A stretch of DNA of 64,000 nucleotides, from positions 186,001 through 250,000 of the forward strand of contig NZ_JAHTKP010000001.1 of assembly GCF_019192735.1 (NCBI RefSeq). Reading direction: 5' to 3'. The stretch comes from Kitasatospora aureofaciens. GTDB taxonomy: Bacteria; Actinomycetota; Actinomycetes; Streptomycetales; Streptomycetaceae. Each line of letters starts with the position of its first letter. The stretch's first letter is position 1. The notes beneath the pieces are model-generated. The model was not told the DNA's origin and did no database searches. It saw only the letters and a list, made by a program, of their open reading frames with translations. Position numbers and translations under genes: made by a program. This document shows, one piece after another, positions 25,351 through 33,780 of the stretch.

Positions 25351-28068
25351 ATGGTCAGCGACAGCGCGCGGCGGTGGGACGATGCCCGGGCCACGGCCCG
25401 CGAGTTCAGGCGGTTTGATCACAGCGTCCGAGACGTCCTCGCCCTGATCTACTACCTGATCATGGCTCAGGACGACTGCAACGCGGACCAAGTCCCGCTC
25501 CGGTCCGTGCGCTACCGCCTGGCCAATCCGCAGCTCCTGCATCAAGAGCTGTGCGACCTGCTGCCCGGCCCGGCACGCGAGGAGGACTGGGTCAGGCCAA
25601 TCGAGAAGGGCATGGCCGACCTGACACAGGCACGGCTGGCCGAACACGGCCAGGACTACGGCCCGTTCACCGGCCCGCCACCCGTGGAAGGGGCAATCTG
25701 GAGGCTCTGGCACGCGCTGAACGCCCAGCACGGCATGCCGCTGGAGGACACCCTGCCGTCCGACATGATCACCGACGCCGCGTACGGCCGGTACCAGTCA
25801 AGCGGGATGACCGTCTTCGAGTACGCGGTACGCGAGCTGACCACACACGTTGACCGGCTTCTCCTGCCGGCCAGTGGAGCGTTGAGCCTGCGGGCTCACG
25901 TCAAGGTCACTGGCGGCGTCCACGCCGGACGGACTGGCCGCCTCCGTGCAGTCGTGTGGGGCACCGACGACGGGCAGCGCATCTGCACCGACGCCCCCGA
26001 GGTCTTCCGGGTCGCCTTCGACGATGGCCACGAGAGTGCCGACATCGCCCCCGGCGACCTTGAGAGGCTGCCCGAGTGGGACCGCCGGTTCGTCGTCGTC
26101 CACGCGGGCGAGCCGCTGCCCACCGAGTGGGCAGCCTCGGTGCTGCTGGCCACTGCCGGCCCGTCGCCGGACTGGCACGACGCCGTGGAGCGCCTCCGGC
26201 AGTGGCGAGGCGACGGACGGATGGTCGTCCTCCTGTCCCAGCCGCGCAACGGCCAGGCGCCGAACCCCATGGAACAGCAGTGGGTCGAGGAAGCCGCCGC
26301 CTGGGCCGACGAGATCATCGCCCTCGCACCCAACGACCATTCCTCCCCGCCTCGGCTCACGCTCGGCCAGCCGGCCGACGCCCTCCACCACGCTGCGCGC
26401 CTGACCCTCGTCGCCGTGCCCGGGCACGCCCCAGCCCCCGAAGGCGCGCCCTCCTGGGCCGGAACCCACCGCGTCGCCGTCGCGCCCACGATCGCCGAGG
26501 CGGTCGAGGCCGCACTGAGCCGGATCGGCCGAGGACACCAACGGACCGGCGGCAATCGGCAGGTGCCGCTGCTCGTCGCCCGCTCTACTGCGTTCGGCGG
26601 CTGGTACGAGGAACAGCTGACGGCCCGCACGGTGCTTGAGGAGGCCCGGGTGGAGTGGGTCTGCCGTAAGGAGGATGCCGGTGAGCCGATCTCCTGGTGG
26701 ATTCTGCGCGCCCACCTCCGGCACCGGGACGGGTCTCGCAGCGAGGAGACCGTGCTCGCGCACCCGGGCCTGCTGAGCGTGGTCGTCTACCACCCGCGGG
26801 AGCCGTGGACGGACACCGAGGTCGTCCTCCTCCCCAGTCCCGCCGCCGCACGGGGGAACACGCGCGAGTTTCTGCGCCTTCCCACCGTCATCAACAACGT
26901 GCGCGCCGGCGGCGGCAACACCGACCGCGCCTGGTCGCTCCTTGTGGAAGGGCTAAACCTGTTCCTCGACTCCGATCGCCTGCGCGGGAGCGCTTTTCGC
27001 AACGACAGCCAGCTCACCTCGGCCCGCCGCAGTGTCGTCCGGGTGACGTTGACCGACCGGGAGTTCGACGATCTCCAGGACCGACTGGAGCTGGGCCCGG
27101 CCGGCGGGCCGGAGGTGTACCGGTTGGCGGACCTCATGGCGAACCCGGTCTGTGACTGGGCCACCCTGGGCGCCATCACCACCGCCGTGCAGCCCAACCC
27201 GCCGCCCGCGTCCCTTGACCCGTGGGCCGCACGTCAGAGGGTGCTGCAGTGGCGCGAGGCCGCTCGCCGGGCCGCTACCCTCGCCGCCCCCCACCAGGAG
27301 GGGCCGGACGATGCTGAGGCCGCTCGCCGGGCCGCTACCCTCGCCGCCCCCCACCAGGAGGGGCCGGACGATGCTGCGGACACTGCCAGCGTCCGGGACG
27401 TCATCGCCATGATCCTCTATGCCCTCCACCTGCGCGAACGACAGCCAGTTGATGATGTGTCGTGGTGGACCGTGCTGTTCCACCTCCAGGACGACCAGCA
27501 CGTCATCGACCTCGTGGAGCAAACGCTCCAGGACAGAGGCCACGACGTGATCCCACGGCTCAGCTTCAGGTCACCCGACCAGAGGAAAGCCGACCCCATC
27601 GCCCGGCGGTGGGAACGGCTGAACCGCACACGGAACACCAGGCACCCGCAGGACCCGCTCGCAGCCGGACCACACGACGGCCCCGATCACAGGCCCGATT
27701 CCCGGCCCGACATACAGGGCAGCCGCGGCGGCCGACCCAACACGATCATCAGGGCATGCGTTCCTCGTGCCGTCGCCGCCGTCCACACCGTCCTGGAGGG
27801 CGGTTTCACCGAACAGCAGCGCATCCGCGTCACGGCCGGCCCGTACAAGGGCCACGTCGGCTTCGTCCTGCGCCCCGCCTGGAGGCTGGACGACGAGACT
27901 TGGCAGATCGAGGTGCCCCCCACCACATACATCGTCGACCTCGACGGTCTCGACGCCGCCGTGGAGATCGACTCAGGCCAGCTCACCGGCCACACGGACG
28001 GGCACAGTCGGCCCGGCTCCCCACCTGCCACCCCGAACGACCAGGCTGGCGACCAGACGGAGCGATAG
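25351..28068 (+). CDS. 905-aa multidomain protein: KOW-like, deoxyribosyltransferase-like and degenerate NUDIX-like segments
   Basis: Residues 1-175 are helical and unassigned. Near 182-240 is a KOW/SH3-like unit (VKVTGGVHAGRTGRLRAV), and a second lies near 825-880 (IRVTAGPYKGHVGFVLRP). Residues 245-375 resemble the PF15891-type deoxyribosyltransferase fold (VVVHAGEPLPTEWAASVLLA). Residues 385-560 follow the NUDIX domain fused to that fold in other actinobacteria (VVYHPREPWTDTEVVLL), but the RExxEE box is not recognisable (TDRAWSLLVEGLNLF stands in its place). Residues 636-675 are an exact tandem repeat. The linkers at 750-800 are rich in Pro, Asp and His. A nucleotide-binding role without NUDIX catalysis is my inference. 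Confidence 0.55.
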   Translation: MVSDSARRWDDARATAREFRRFDHSVRDVLALIYYLIMAQDDCNADQVPLRSVRYRLANPQLLHQELCDLLPGPAREEDWVRPIEKGMADLTQARLAEHGQDYGPFTGPPPVEGAIWRLWHALNAQHGMPLEDTLPSDMITDAAYGRYQSSGMTVFEYAVRELTTHVDRLLLPASGALSLRAHVKVTGGVHAGRTGRLRAVVWGTDDGQRICTDAPEVFRVAFDDGHESADIAPGDLERLPEWDRRFVVVHAGEPLPTEWAASVLLATAGPSPDWHDAVERLRQWRGDGRMVVLLSQPRNGQAPNPMEQQWVEEAAAWADEIIALAPNDHSSPPRLTLGQPADALHHAARLTLVAVPGHAPAPEGAPSWAGTHRVAVAPTIAEAVEAALSRIGRGHQRTGGNRQVPLLVARSTAFGGWYEEQLTARTVLEEARVEWVCRKEDAGEPISWWILRAHLRHRDGSRSEETVLAHPGLLSVVVYHPREPWTDTEVVLLPSPAAARGNTREFLRLPTVINNVRAGGGNTDRAWSLLVEGLNLFLDSDRLRGSAFRNDSQLTSARRSVVRVTLTDREFDDLQDRLELGPAGGPEVYRLADLMANPVCDWATLGAITTAVQPNPPPASLDPWAARQRVLQWREAARRAATLAAPHQEGPDDAEAARRAATLAAPHQEGPDDAADTASVRDVIAMILYALHLRERQPVDDVSWWTVLFHLQDDQHVIDLVEQTLQDRGHDVIPRLSFRSPDQRKADPIARRWERLNRTRNTRHPQDPLAAGPHDGPDHRPDSRPDIQGSRGGRPNTIIRACVPRAVAAVHTVLEGGFTEQQRIRVTAGPYKGHVGFVLRPAWRLDDETWQIEVPPTTYIVDLDGLDAAVEIDSGQLTGHTDGHSRPGSPPATPNDQAGDQTER
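27256..27375 (+). repeat. Perfect 60-bp tandem duplication inside the 905-aa gene
   Basis: Bases 27256-27315 and 27316-27375 are identical. Sixty is a multiple of three, so the reading frame is kept and the protein gains a second copy of EAARRAATLAAPHQEGPDDA. Perfect identity in a neutral linker implies a recent event, and copy number may vary between strains. Confidence 0.95.
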
Positions 28069-28186
28069 GGTCAGCTTCGGCGTTGGCCCCAACGTGGCCC
28101 GCCGGACGCCGCTCTCCGGAGTCGCCGGCTCCCATGAGCTCGGCCGGACATCACGGCGCCGCCGAAGGGTACGGGAGGGAAACTCG

Positions 28187-29059
28187 GTGAACGATCTGAT
28201 GAATCAGCTGCCCCGTCCGCTGGTTGAGCGGATGGGCCGGATGAGCGGCATGGCGCTGCGCGGCATCATCGCGCTGGTCGACGAGGAGCCGGACACGTTC
28301 GCCGCCCTGGTGGACCGGATCGGCACCTGGGACGACGATCCGGGACGCACGCCGTACCCGTCGCCCCGCTACAAGTTCGCGGTCACCGAGGCCCTGCGCG
28401 TCGTCAACAACGGCTTCACGGCTATCGAACAGCACGGCCCCCTCCTCAACGAGGCAGTGGCGGAAGGCGCTCGGCCCCTGATCGAGTCGTTCGCGCCTGC
28501 CCAGTTCCGCGACGCCGCCCTGCAGAAGCTCGCGACCTTCCCTCCCGGCACGGAGCCGATGGACCTCTCCGGCGGAGAGGAAGTCGGCCCCGTGGACTAC
28601 GTCATCGCTGCGGCAGCGGCGGCGTGGATCGCTCGCGGCGCGGGCGGGCGCGTGGCGATGCTGCAGAACCTGCGGCTGGCCCTGTTGAAGGAGGTACGCC
28701 GCGCGGAGAGCGTGGCCACCGGTGCGCCGGAGCGCGAACAGGTCAACGACGTCAGCGACGCTGACGCGCTCGCTCTGCTCGCCGACCTGTATGACGAGGG
28801 CTACGTCCGGCTGATCCCTGGCCCCCGTGACCGGGGCCCCTGGGAGTGGGACATGCTGGCCATCCTCAAGGCGCACCTGCTGGAGACCCCCGCCGACGCC
28901 ACCACCCCCGAACAGGCCCACGCGCTCAAGGTCAAGCTCGTGACCATCCTGCAGGCTGCCGAGGCCACGCTCAAGAAGCCGACGACGCCCTCGGTGCGTC
29001 CGGTCGGCAAGCGGGTCCAGCCCAAGCGCCAGCCCAAGCGCCAGCGGAAGGGCAAGTAG
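28187..29059 (+). CDS. 290-aa protein of unknown function with a basic tail
   Basis: The GTG start at 28187 follows GGGAGGGA. The protein is helical (LVERMGRMSGMALRGIIALV, MLQNLRLALLKEVRRAE) and contains an acidic patch (EEVGPVDYVIAAAAAAWIA). It ends in a strongly basic, proline-containing tail (VGKRVQPKRQPKRQRKGK) that could bind nucleic acid. I recognise no family. The 118-nt gap to the 905-aa gene leaves their co-transcription open. Confidence 0.55.
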   Translation: MNDLMNQLPRPLVERMGRMSGMALRGIIALVDEEPDTFAALVDRIGTWDDDPGRTPYPSPRYKFAVTEALRVVNNGFTAIEQHGPLLNEAVAEGARPLIESFAPAQFRDAALQKLATFPPGTEPMDLSGGEEVGPVDYVIAAAAAAWIARGAGGRVAMLQNLRLALLKEVRRAESVATGAPEREQVNDVSDADALALLADLYDEGYVRLIPGPRDRGPWEWDMLAILKAHLLETPADATTPEQAHALKVKLVTILQAAEATLKKPTTPSVRPVGKRVQPKRQPKRQRKGK

Positions 29060-29158
29060 GCGGCGGCTCCGGGTTGGCCGGATGCCGGCGGCAGGGCCTC
29101 CGCCCGACGTGGCGGGTGGCCAGCTCGTCATTCCACGGACGCAGCCTGCGGCATGCTC

Positions 29159-29164
29159 TAGGGT
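29159..29164 (+). promoter_or_regulatory. -10 element for the UDP-sugar dehydrogenase gene
   Basis: TAGGGT ends 3 nt before an ATG at 29168. Transcription should begin near 29171, downstream of that ATG, which argues for the later start at 29216. Confidence 0.4.
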
Positions 29165-29215
29165 CAGATGCGGCTACAGGCAGGGCGCTTCGAGGCCGGA
29201 AAGGTGAACGAACCG

Positions 29216-30526
29216 ATGCTGGGACAACGTCGAATCGCGGTTTTCGGTGCGGGCTACATCGGCCTCGTGACGGGCGCCTGCTTCGCGAAACTGGGGCATG
29301 ACGTCGTCGTTCGCGACATCCAGAAGGAGCGCGTCGAGCTCCTCCAGAGCGGCGGGGTTCCTATCCATGAGGACGGGCTGGCGTCGCTGATCGCGGAGAA
29401 CGCCAGCCGCCTGACGTTCACCTTGGACGCGGAAGAGGCCGTTCGCGACGCCGACGTCGTGTATGTGTGCGTGGACACCCCGTCGACGCCCTCCGGGGAT
29501 GCCGACCTGTCCAGGATCTGGCAGGTGATCGAGACCCTGCGGGATGCTCGTCATCTGGCAGCGGTGGTGGTCAAGAGCACGGTGCCCGTGGGCACCGGCG
29601 CCAGGGTCAGGGCCGCGATGGACCGCGCCGGTCTCCAGCATGTGGGGTACGCGTCGAACCCGGAGTTCACCGCCGAGGGCCACGCCGTACGGGACTTCAT
29701 GCACCCTGACCGGGTGGTGATCGGCGCCGACGATCCCGAGACGGCCAAGCTGGTCGCCCAGCTGCACGAAGGCGTGGACGGCCCGATCACCGAGATGGAC
29801 GTCCGCTCGGCGGAGATGGTGAAGCTGGCCGCCAACGCGCTGCTGGCCACGAAGATCAGCTTCACCAACGAGATCGCGACCATCTGCGAGGCCACCGGCG
29901 CCGACGTCGAACACGTGGTCCGCGCGGTCGGGCTCGACCACCGGCTCGGGCCGCACTTCATGCGGCCCGGCGTCGGATGGGGCGGCTCCTGCTTCCCCAA
30001 GGACTCCCGAGCGCTGCGGGCCCTCGCCGGCAACGCCGGCTACTCCTTCCAGCTGCTCACCTCCGTCATCGAGGTGAACGACCTGCAGCCACGCCGCGCG
30101 ATCCAGCGGCTGAAGGACGAGCTGGGCGGCGCCTTCCATAACCGGACCGTCGCCCTACTCGGCGTCGCCTTCAAGCCCGGAACGGACGACGTCCGTGAGG
30201 CCCCAAGCACGATCATCGCCTCCCGGCTCCTCTCCGAGGGCGCGACGGTCCGCTGCTGGGATCCGCTGGTCCGCCAGCTCGACTCCGCGCCCTGGCCGTC
30301 AACCACACGCTGTGCCACCCCGCTGGAAGCGATGACCGGCGCCGACGCGGCGATCATCGTGACGGAATGGCCAGAGCTCCAGGACGTCGCCTGGGACCAG
30401 GCCGCGGCGCTCATGGCGCGTCCCCTGGTCTTCGACGGACGCAACCTCCTCGACCCGCAGCGAATGGCCTCACTCGGCCTCACCTACATGAGTGTGGGCC
30501 GTACGACCGTCCGCGGCTCGGCCTGA
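29216..30526 (+). CDS. UDP-glucose/GDP-mannose dehydrogenase family protein
   Basis: This is a 436-aa protein. It has a Rossmann start FGAGYIGLVTGACFAKLGHD, SNPEFTAEGHAVRDF near 147, and AEMVKLAANALLATKISFTN near 200 with the conserved lysine. GVGWGGSCFPKDS carries the catalytic cysteine near 259, and VAFKPGTDDVREAPS near 315. The enzyme oxidises the C6 hydroxyl of a nucleotide sugar to a uronic acid with two NAD+. The start at 29216 fits both the promoter and the usual distance to the glycine loop. ATG 29168 would add 16 residues. It is convergent with the GT4 operon beyond a terminator, and together they suggest sugar modification. Confidence 0.9.
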   Translation: MLGQRRIAVFGAGYIGLVTGACFAKLGHDVVVRDIQKERVELLQSGGVPIHEDGLASLIAENASRLTFTLDAEEAVRDADVVYVCVDTPSTPSGDADLSRIWQVIETLRDARHLAAVVVKSTVPVGTGARVRAAMDRAGLQHVGYASNPEFTAEGHAVRDFMHPDRVVIGADDPETAKLVAQLHEGVDGPITEMDVRSAEMVKLAANALLATKISFTNEIATICEATGADVEHVVRAVGLDHRLGPHFMRPGVGWGGSCFPKDSRALRALAGNAGYSFQLLTSVIEVNDLQPRRAIQRLKDELGGAFHNRTVALLGVAFKPGTDDVREAPSTIIASRLLSEGATVRCWDPLVRQLDSAPWPSTTRCATPLEAMTGADAAIIVTEWPELQDVAWDQAAALMARPLVFDGRNLLDPQRMASLGLTYMSVGRTTVRGSA

Positions 30527-30534
30527 TCCGAAAT

Positions 30535-30575
30535 GCGATGGCCGGGACAGCGAATGTCGCTGCCCCGGCCATCGC
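30535..30575 (+). terminator. 16-bp hairpin after the dehydrogenase gene
   Basis: GCGATGGCCGGGACAG (30535-30550) pairs with 30560-30575 with one mismatch and a 9-nt loop, 9 nt past the stop codon. It lies between convergent genes. I see no gene in 30576-30733. Confidence 0.8.
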
Positions 30576-30733
30576 GTTCGCCCCGCGTAGGGGCTGCCAG
30601 GCGGTCGTCCTCCTCGTCGAACGGAACGGTGGAGCTGGCCGAGCAGCCATCCCAGTCACATACGCTCTTGCGCAGAACCTCCGGCCGGTCGATCCGGTCC
30701 GCCGTACCCAGTCGGCCATGAGGTTGGTGGTCG

Positions 30734-32245
30734 CTATGCGCGGACGCTCGCCAGCACCCTGTCGTACATGTGGGCGTACCGGTCGGTGATGGTCCGCCAG
30801 CTGTAGTGCCGGACGACGAAGTCACGGGCGTGACGTCCGCGCCGTTCGATCTCCCCGGGACGGGTGAGAGCGTCCAGCAGGGTGGCGTGCAGGTCCTCGG
30901 CATCGCCCGGGACGGTGAGCCACCCGGTAGGCCGGGGCCCGTCCGGCCGGATAGTGGCGAGCGGGCCGCCGCTGGCGGTCGCGACGACCGGAGTGGCTGA
31001 GGCCATCGCCTCCAGGCAGACCAGCCCGAACGGCTCGCCCACGGAGGGCGTCACGAACAGGTCGCTGGCGTTGAGGCCGTCGATCAGGTCACCGTGCGGT
31101 CGCCATCCCGCGAAGTACACGTCGTTGCCGATGCCCAGACGGTCGGCCAGAGTGTGCGGGTGCTCGCCTTCCCACTCGCCCGGGAAACCGCCCAGCACCA
31201 GAAGGGCCGGGCGCACCGGCGCGCTCTCCCCGAGGGAGGCGAAGACGTGGAGTAGCAGGTCCAGGCGCTTGAAGCCCAGGAAACGGCCCATCCACAGCAG
31301 CAGGGGACGCCGGTTGCCGGCATCATCGCGCAGCATGCGGTCCACATCGGAGTTGGTATAGGCGATCGTGCCGGGACTGCAGCCGGGCAGCCAGCCCTGC
31401 GGGTCCTCGACCAGCCAGCGGTGCAGGAGGCTGCGCTTGCCGGTGTCGTCGAGGGCGAGGCAGGGCCGGAACAGGTTGACGTCGACCCCGTTCGGGATGA
31501 CCTCGAGCCGGCCTTCGGGGATGTGGAGCAGCTCGTGAGCGAGGGCGCGGTCCTGCTCCGAGACGGTGACGATGTGCTCGCTGCTCTGCGCGTATTCCCG
31601 CAGGGTCTGGATCCAGAACTCGGCATGGGCCCAGCTGCGCCAGCGCTCGTCCCGGGGGCTCTCGGTGCTGTCGCCGGCCATCTCTTCGCGCTGGGCGAGT
31701 TCGGCGACGGTCAGGCCGGTGTCGGTGGCCCGGCGGACACGATCCAGCGCGCCCTGGAGGAACTTCAGGTCGGTGCCATGGAGGGTCGTCACGACGGTGC
31801 GTTCGAGGCGGCGGGCAGCGGTGTGTTGCGGGGTGAGGTGATGCAGGTGGAGCAGACCGCCCTCACCGGCGCCGTGGTCGGCGAACTGGCGGGTCCAGTA
31901 GTCCTCGAGATGCGCGTTGGTGCGAGGGGAGACTGCGGCGAAGACCCGGTCCGGCACGCCGGGGCGGTCCTCGTAAGAGGGGTGCAGGGGAACCGGCATC
32001 TCCAGGGGGTCCAGCCCGGTGCCGTAGGTGGTCGCGGCGAGGTTGTAGTCGGAGGCGAGCAGGTGGGCCGGGTCGTAGAAGGTGGGCGCGTGGGAGTAGT
32101 CGCCGGGCTCGCCGAGGGATCCGGCAAAGACCCGGGCGGGGCGGCCTTGGGCGCGCAGGTGTTCCGTGAGGCTCTTCGCGACGAGGGCGGATCCGCCGCG
32201 GGGGTAGAAGATGAGGCCGTGATCGGCAGGGACGAGGCGGTTCAT
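30734..32245 (-). CDS. GT4-type glycosyltransferase
   Basis: This is a 503-aa protein from an ATG preceded by AAGGAG. GT-B features: FYPRGGSALVAKSLTEHLRA at the start, VVTTLHGTDLKFL near 165, IPNGVDVNLFRP near 248, LLWMGRFLGFKRLDLLL near 313, and the donor-binding SVGEPFGLVCLEAMASATPV near 400 (E-x7-E motif complete). These retaining enzymes use nucleotide sugars. The gene is last in a minus-strand operon after the Gfo/Idh/MocA and enzyme I-like genes. The neighbouring UDP-sugar dehydrogenase could supply the donor. No signal peptide or membrane segment is seen. Confidence 0.85.
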   Translation of the reverse strand: MNRLVPADHGLIFYPRGGSALVAKSLTEHLRAQGRPARVFAGSLGEPGDYSHAPTFYDPAHLLASDYNLAATTYGTGLDPLEMPVPLHPSYEDRPGVPDRVFAAVSPRTNAHLEDYWTRQFADHGAGEGGLLHLHHLTPQHTAARRLERTVVTTLHGTDLKFLQGALDRVRRATDTGLTVAELAQREEMAGDSTESPRDERWRSWAHAEFWIQTLREYAQSSEHIVTVSEQDRALAHELLHIPEGRLEVIPNGVDVNLFRPCLALDDTGKRSLLHRWLVEDPQGWLPGCSPGTIAYTNSDVDRMLRDDAGNRRPLLLWMGRFLGFKRLDLLLHVFASLGESAPVRPALLVLGGFPGEWEGEHPHTLADRLGIGNDVYFAGWRPHGDLIDGLNASDLFVTPSVGEPFGLVCLEAMASATPVVATASGGPLATIRPDGPRPTGWLTVPGDAEDLHATLLDALTRPGEIERRGRHARDFVVRHYSWRTITDRYAHMYDRVLASVRA

Positions 32246-32276
32246 GTGCGGCTCCTTGTCTGTGGTGCGCCGTGGG

Positions 32277-33707
32277 TCAGGGCAGGTCGACGAGGACCGA
32301 CGGGCAGGGAATCGCGTCGTGGTGGCTAGTCGCGATCAACCGGTACATGGCGGCAAAGACCCGGTGGGTGAGGGCCTGGCCGTCGAGGAAGGCGATCTTG
32401 TCGGTGACGTCCGTGCTGGCGGTTCCGCCGGCGGCCATGGCGAGGAAAGCGGCGGTGATGTCGCGGGGGGTGACGGCGCTGCTGGTGTGGGCGTTCTCGT
32501 AGACGGTCTCCAGCCGGCCGCTGCCGCCGATGAGCGGATTGCGCCGGTGCTCGACGCGGATGGTGTACGTCTCGCCGACCGCGTCGTTCTTGGTCAGCCG
32601 CACGTGCTGGAGGCTGCCCTGATGCAGGTCGATGACGTACTGCGACATGCGGCCCTTCTCGCGGAACGCGACGTCGTCCTGGACGTCATGGGCCAGCGTG
32701 CCGACCGTGCGGTTGGAGAGGGAGTTGGAGGTGAAGGTGTAGGTGAGGACGCCGTGGGACCGCTGCTGGGAGTCGAGGAGGTCCACGGTGAAGCCGAAGT
32801 CCATCTCGGCCAGGAGGACTCGCTCGGCGAGGTCCGCGGCGGGCAAACCGGCCTCGGAGCGGGGGCGCAGGAGAGTGGCGAGGGCATCGTTTTGCCCAGT
32901 CGCCAGGTGGTCGCCGACACGGCGGACGTACTGCAGGGTCAGGCGCAGTGCGCTGATCTGGCCGGGGGCGAGCAGGAGGTAGCGGGTCAGCTCGTCGAGG
33001 TAGTGGTAGCTGCTGAAGCTGAGCGCCCCGACGCCGTGGGTGTAGCCGTGGGCGTTGCCGAGCGCGTACTCCTCGGGGAGGCGGAAGTGGCCGCCGGCGA
33101 CGTCGATGCGGCCCATGGTCAGGGACTGCTTGTGGTCGTCGTGGATCTCGCGGATCAGCTCGCCGACGTGCAGGAAGGCGTCGTTGGCGCGTCGCCGCAG
33201 GGGTACCGCGAACAGGTGGCCGGGCCGGGCTCGGTGGGCGCGGAGCAGCGTGTCGAAGCGGTTGTGGATCTCGGCGGCGCGGTCGGGGTTCCAGGCGGCG
33301 TCCTCGACGCAGACGATCGGCTTGTCGCACAGGACGTGGATGCCCTGGTCGGTGGCCCACTTGAGGTAGGGGTAGTGGGCGACGGGGTCGCAGGCGACGA
33401 TGACCGCGTCGAATCGGTGTTCGTGGTGGGCCTGCTGCAGTTGTTGCTCGAGTCGGTCGGGTGTCTCGCCCGGGTGGGGCTTGATCCACGCGGGCTTGTC
33501 GCGCTGAACGAGGGTGTCGAGGTCGGGCATGAGGGCCAGGAGCGCCGGGTTGTAGGGGTCGCGGGGGTCGCAGATGGCGGCCACGCGAACGGGAGCGGCC
33601 TTCTTCTGGAGGTTGAGGATGGCCGGGATGTGGTTCTCGGTCGCGGCCCAGTGGCCGCAGCCGCCGACCAGGAGCACGTTGATCGGTCGTGGTGCTGGTG
33701 AGGGCAT
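32277..33707 (-). CDS. Gfo/Idh/MocA-family oxidoreductase
   Basis: I choose the ATG at 33707 with GGGAAGG upstream, giving 476 aa. The NAD(P)-binding fold begins INVLLVGGCGHWAATENHIP. VIVACDPVAHYPYLKWATDQ leads to the family hallmark LCDKPI near residue 128 (the lysine of the CxKP motif). The C-terminal half is longer than usual and contains the substrate sheet (SQYVIDLHQGSLQHVRL). Family members reduce or oxidise sugars, inositols and amino sugars. It lies 31 nt before the glycosyltransferase gene and 73 nt after the enzyme I-like gene, so all three are likely one operon. Confidence 0.85.
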   Translation of the reverse strand: MPSPAPRPINVLLVGGCGHWAATENHIPAILNLQKKAAPVRVAAICDPRDPYNPALLALMPDLDTLVQRDKPAWIKPHPGETPDRLEQQLQQAHHEHRFDAVIVACDPVAHYPYLKWATDQGIHVLCDKPIVCVEDAAWNPDRAAEIHNRFDTLLRAHRARPGHLFAVPLRRRANDAFLHVGELIREIHDDHKQSLTMGRIDVAGGHFRLPEEYALGNAHGYTHGVGALSFSSYHYLDELTRYLLLAPGQISALRLTLQYVRRVGDHLATGQNDALATLLRPRSEAGLPAADLAERVLLAEMDFGFTVDLLDSQQRSHGVLTYTFTSNSLSNRTVGTLAHDVQDDVAFREKGRMSQYVIDLHQGSLQHVRLTKNDAVGETYTIRVEHRRNPLIGGSGRLETVYENAHTSSAVTPRDITAAFLAMAAGGTASTDVTDKIAFLDGQALTHRVFAAMYRLIATSHHDAIPCPSVLVDLP

Positions 33708-33780
33708 GGTGGTGCCTTCCCGGGCCGCCACGGGTGTGGCTGCCCATCAGGAGTGGGCTGGGCTGGCGGTGGTGGTGCGC

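Noticed and set aside
27256-27375. The 60-bp repeat as a CRISPR-like or mobile element
   Set aside because: Only two head-to-tail copies without spacers, in frame inside a coding region; a simple tandem duplication.
30484-30903. Minus-strand ORFs after the GT4 gene
   Set aside because: They overlap the dehydrogenase terminator and the GT4 coding sequence, and have no start signal or protein-like composition.
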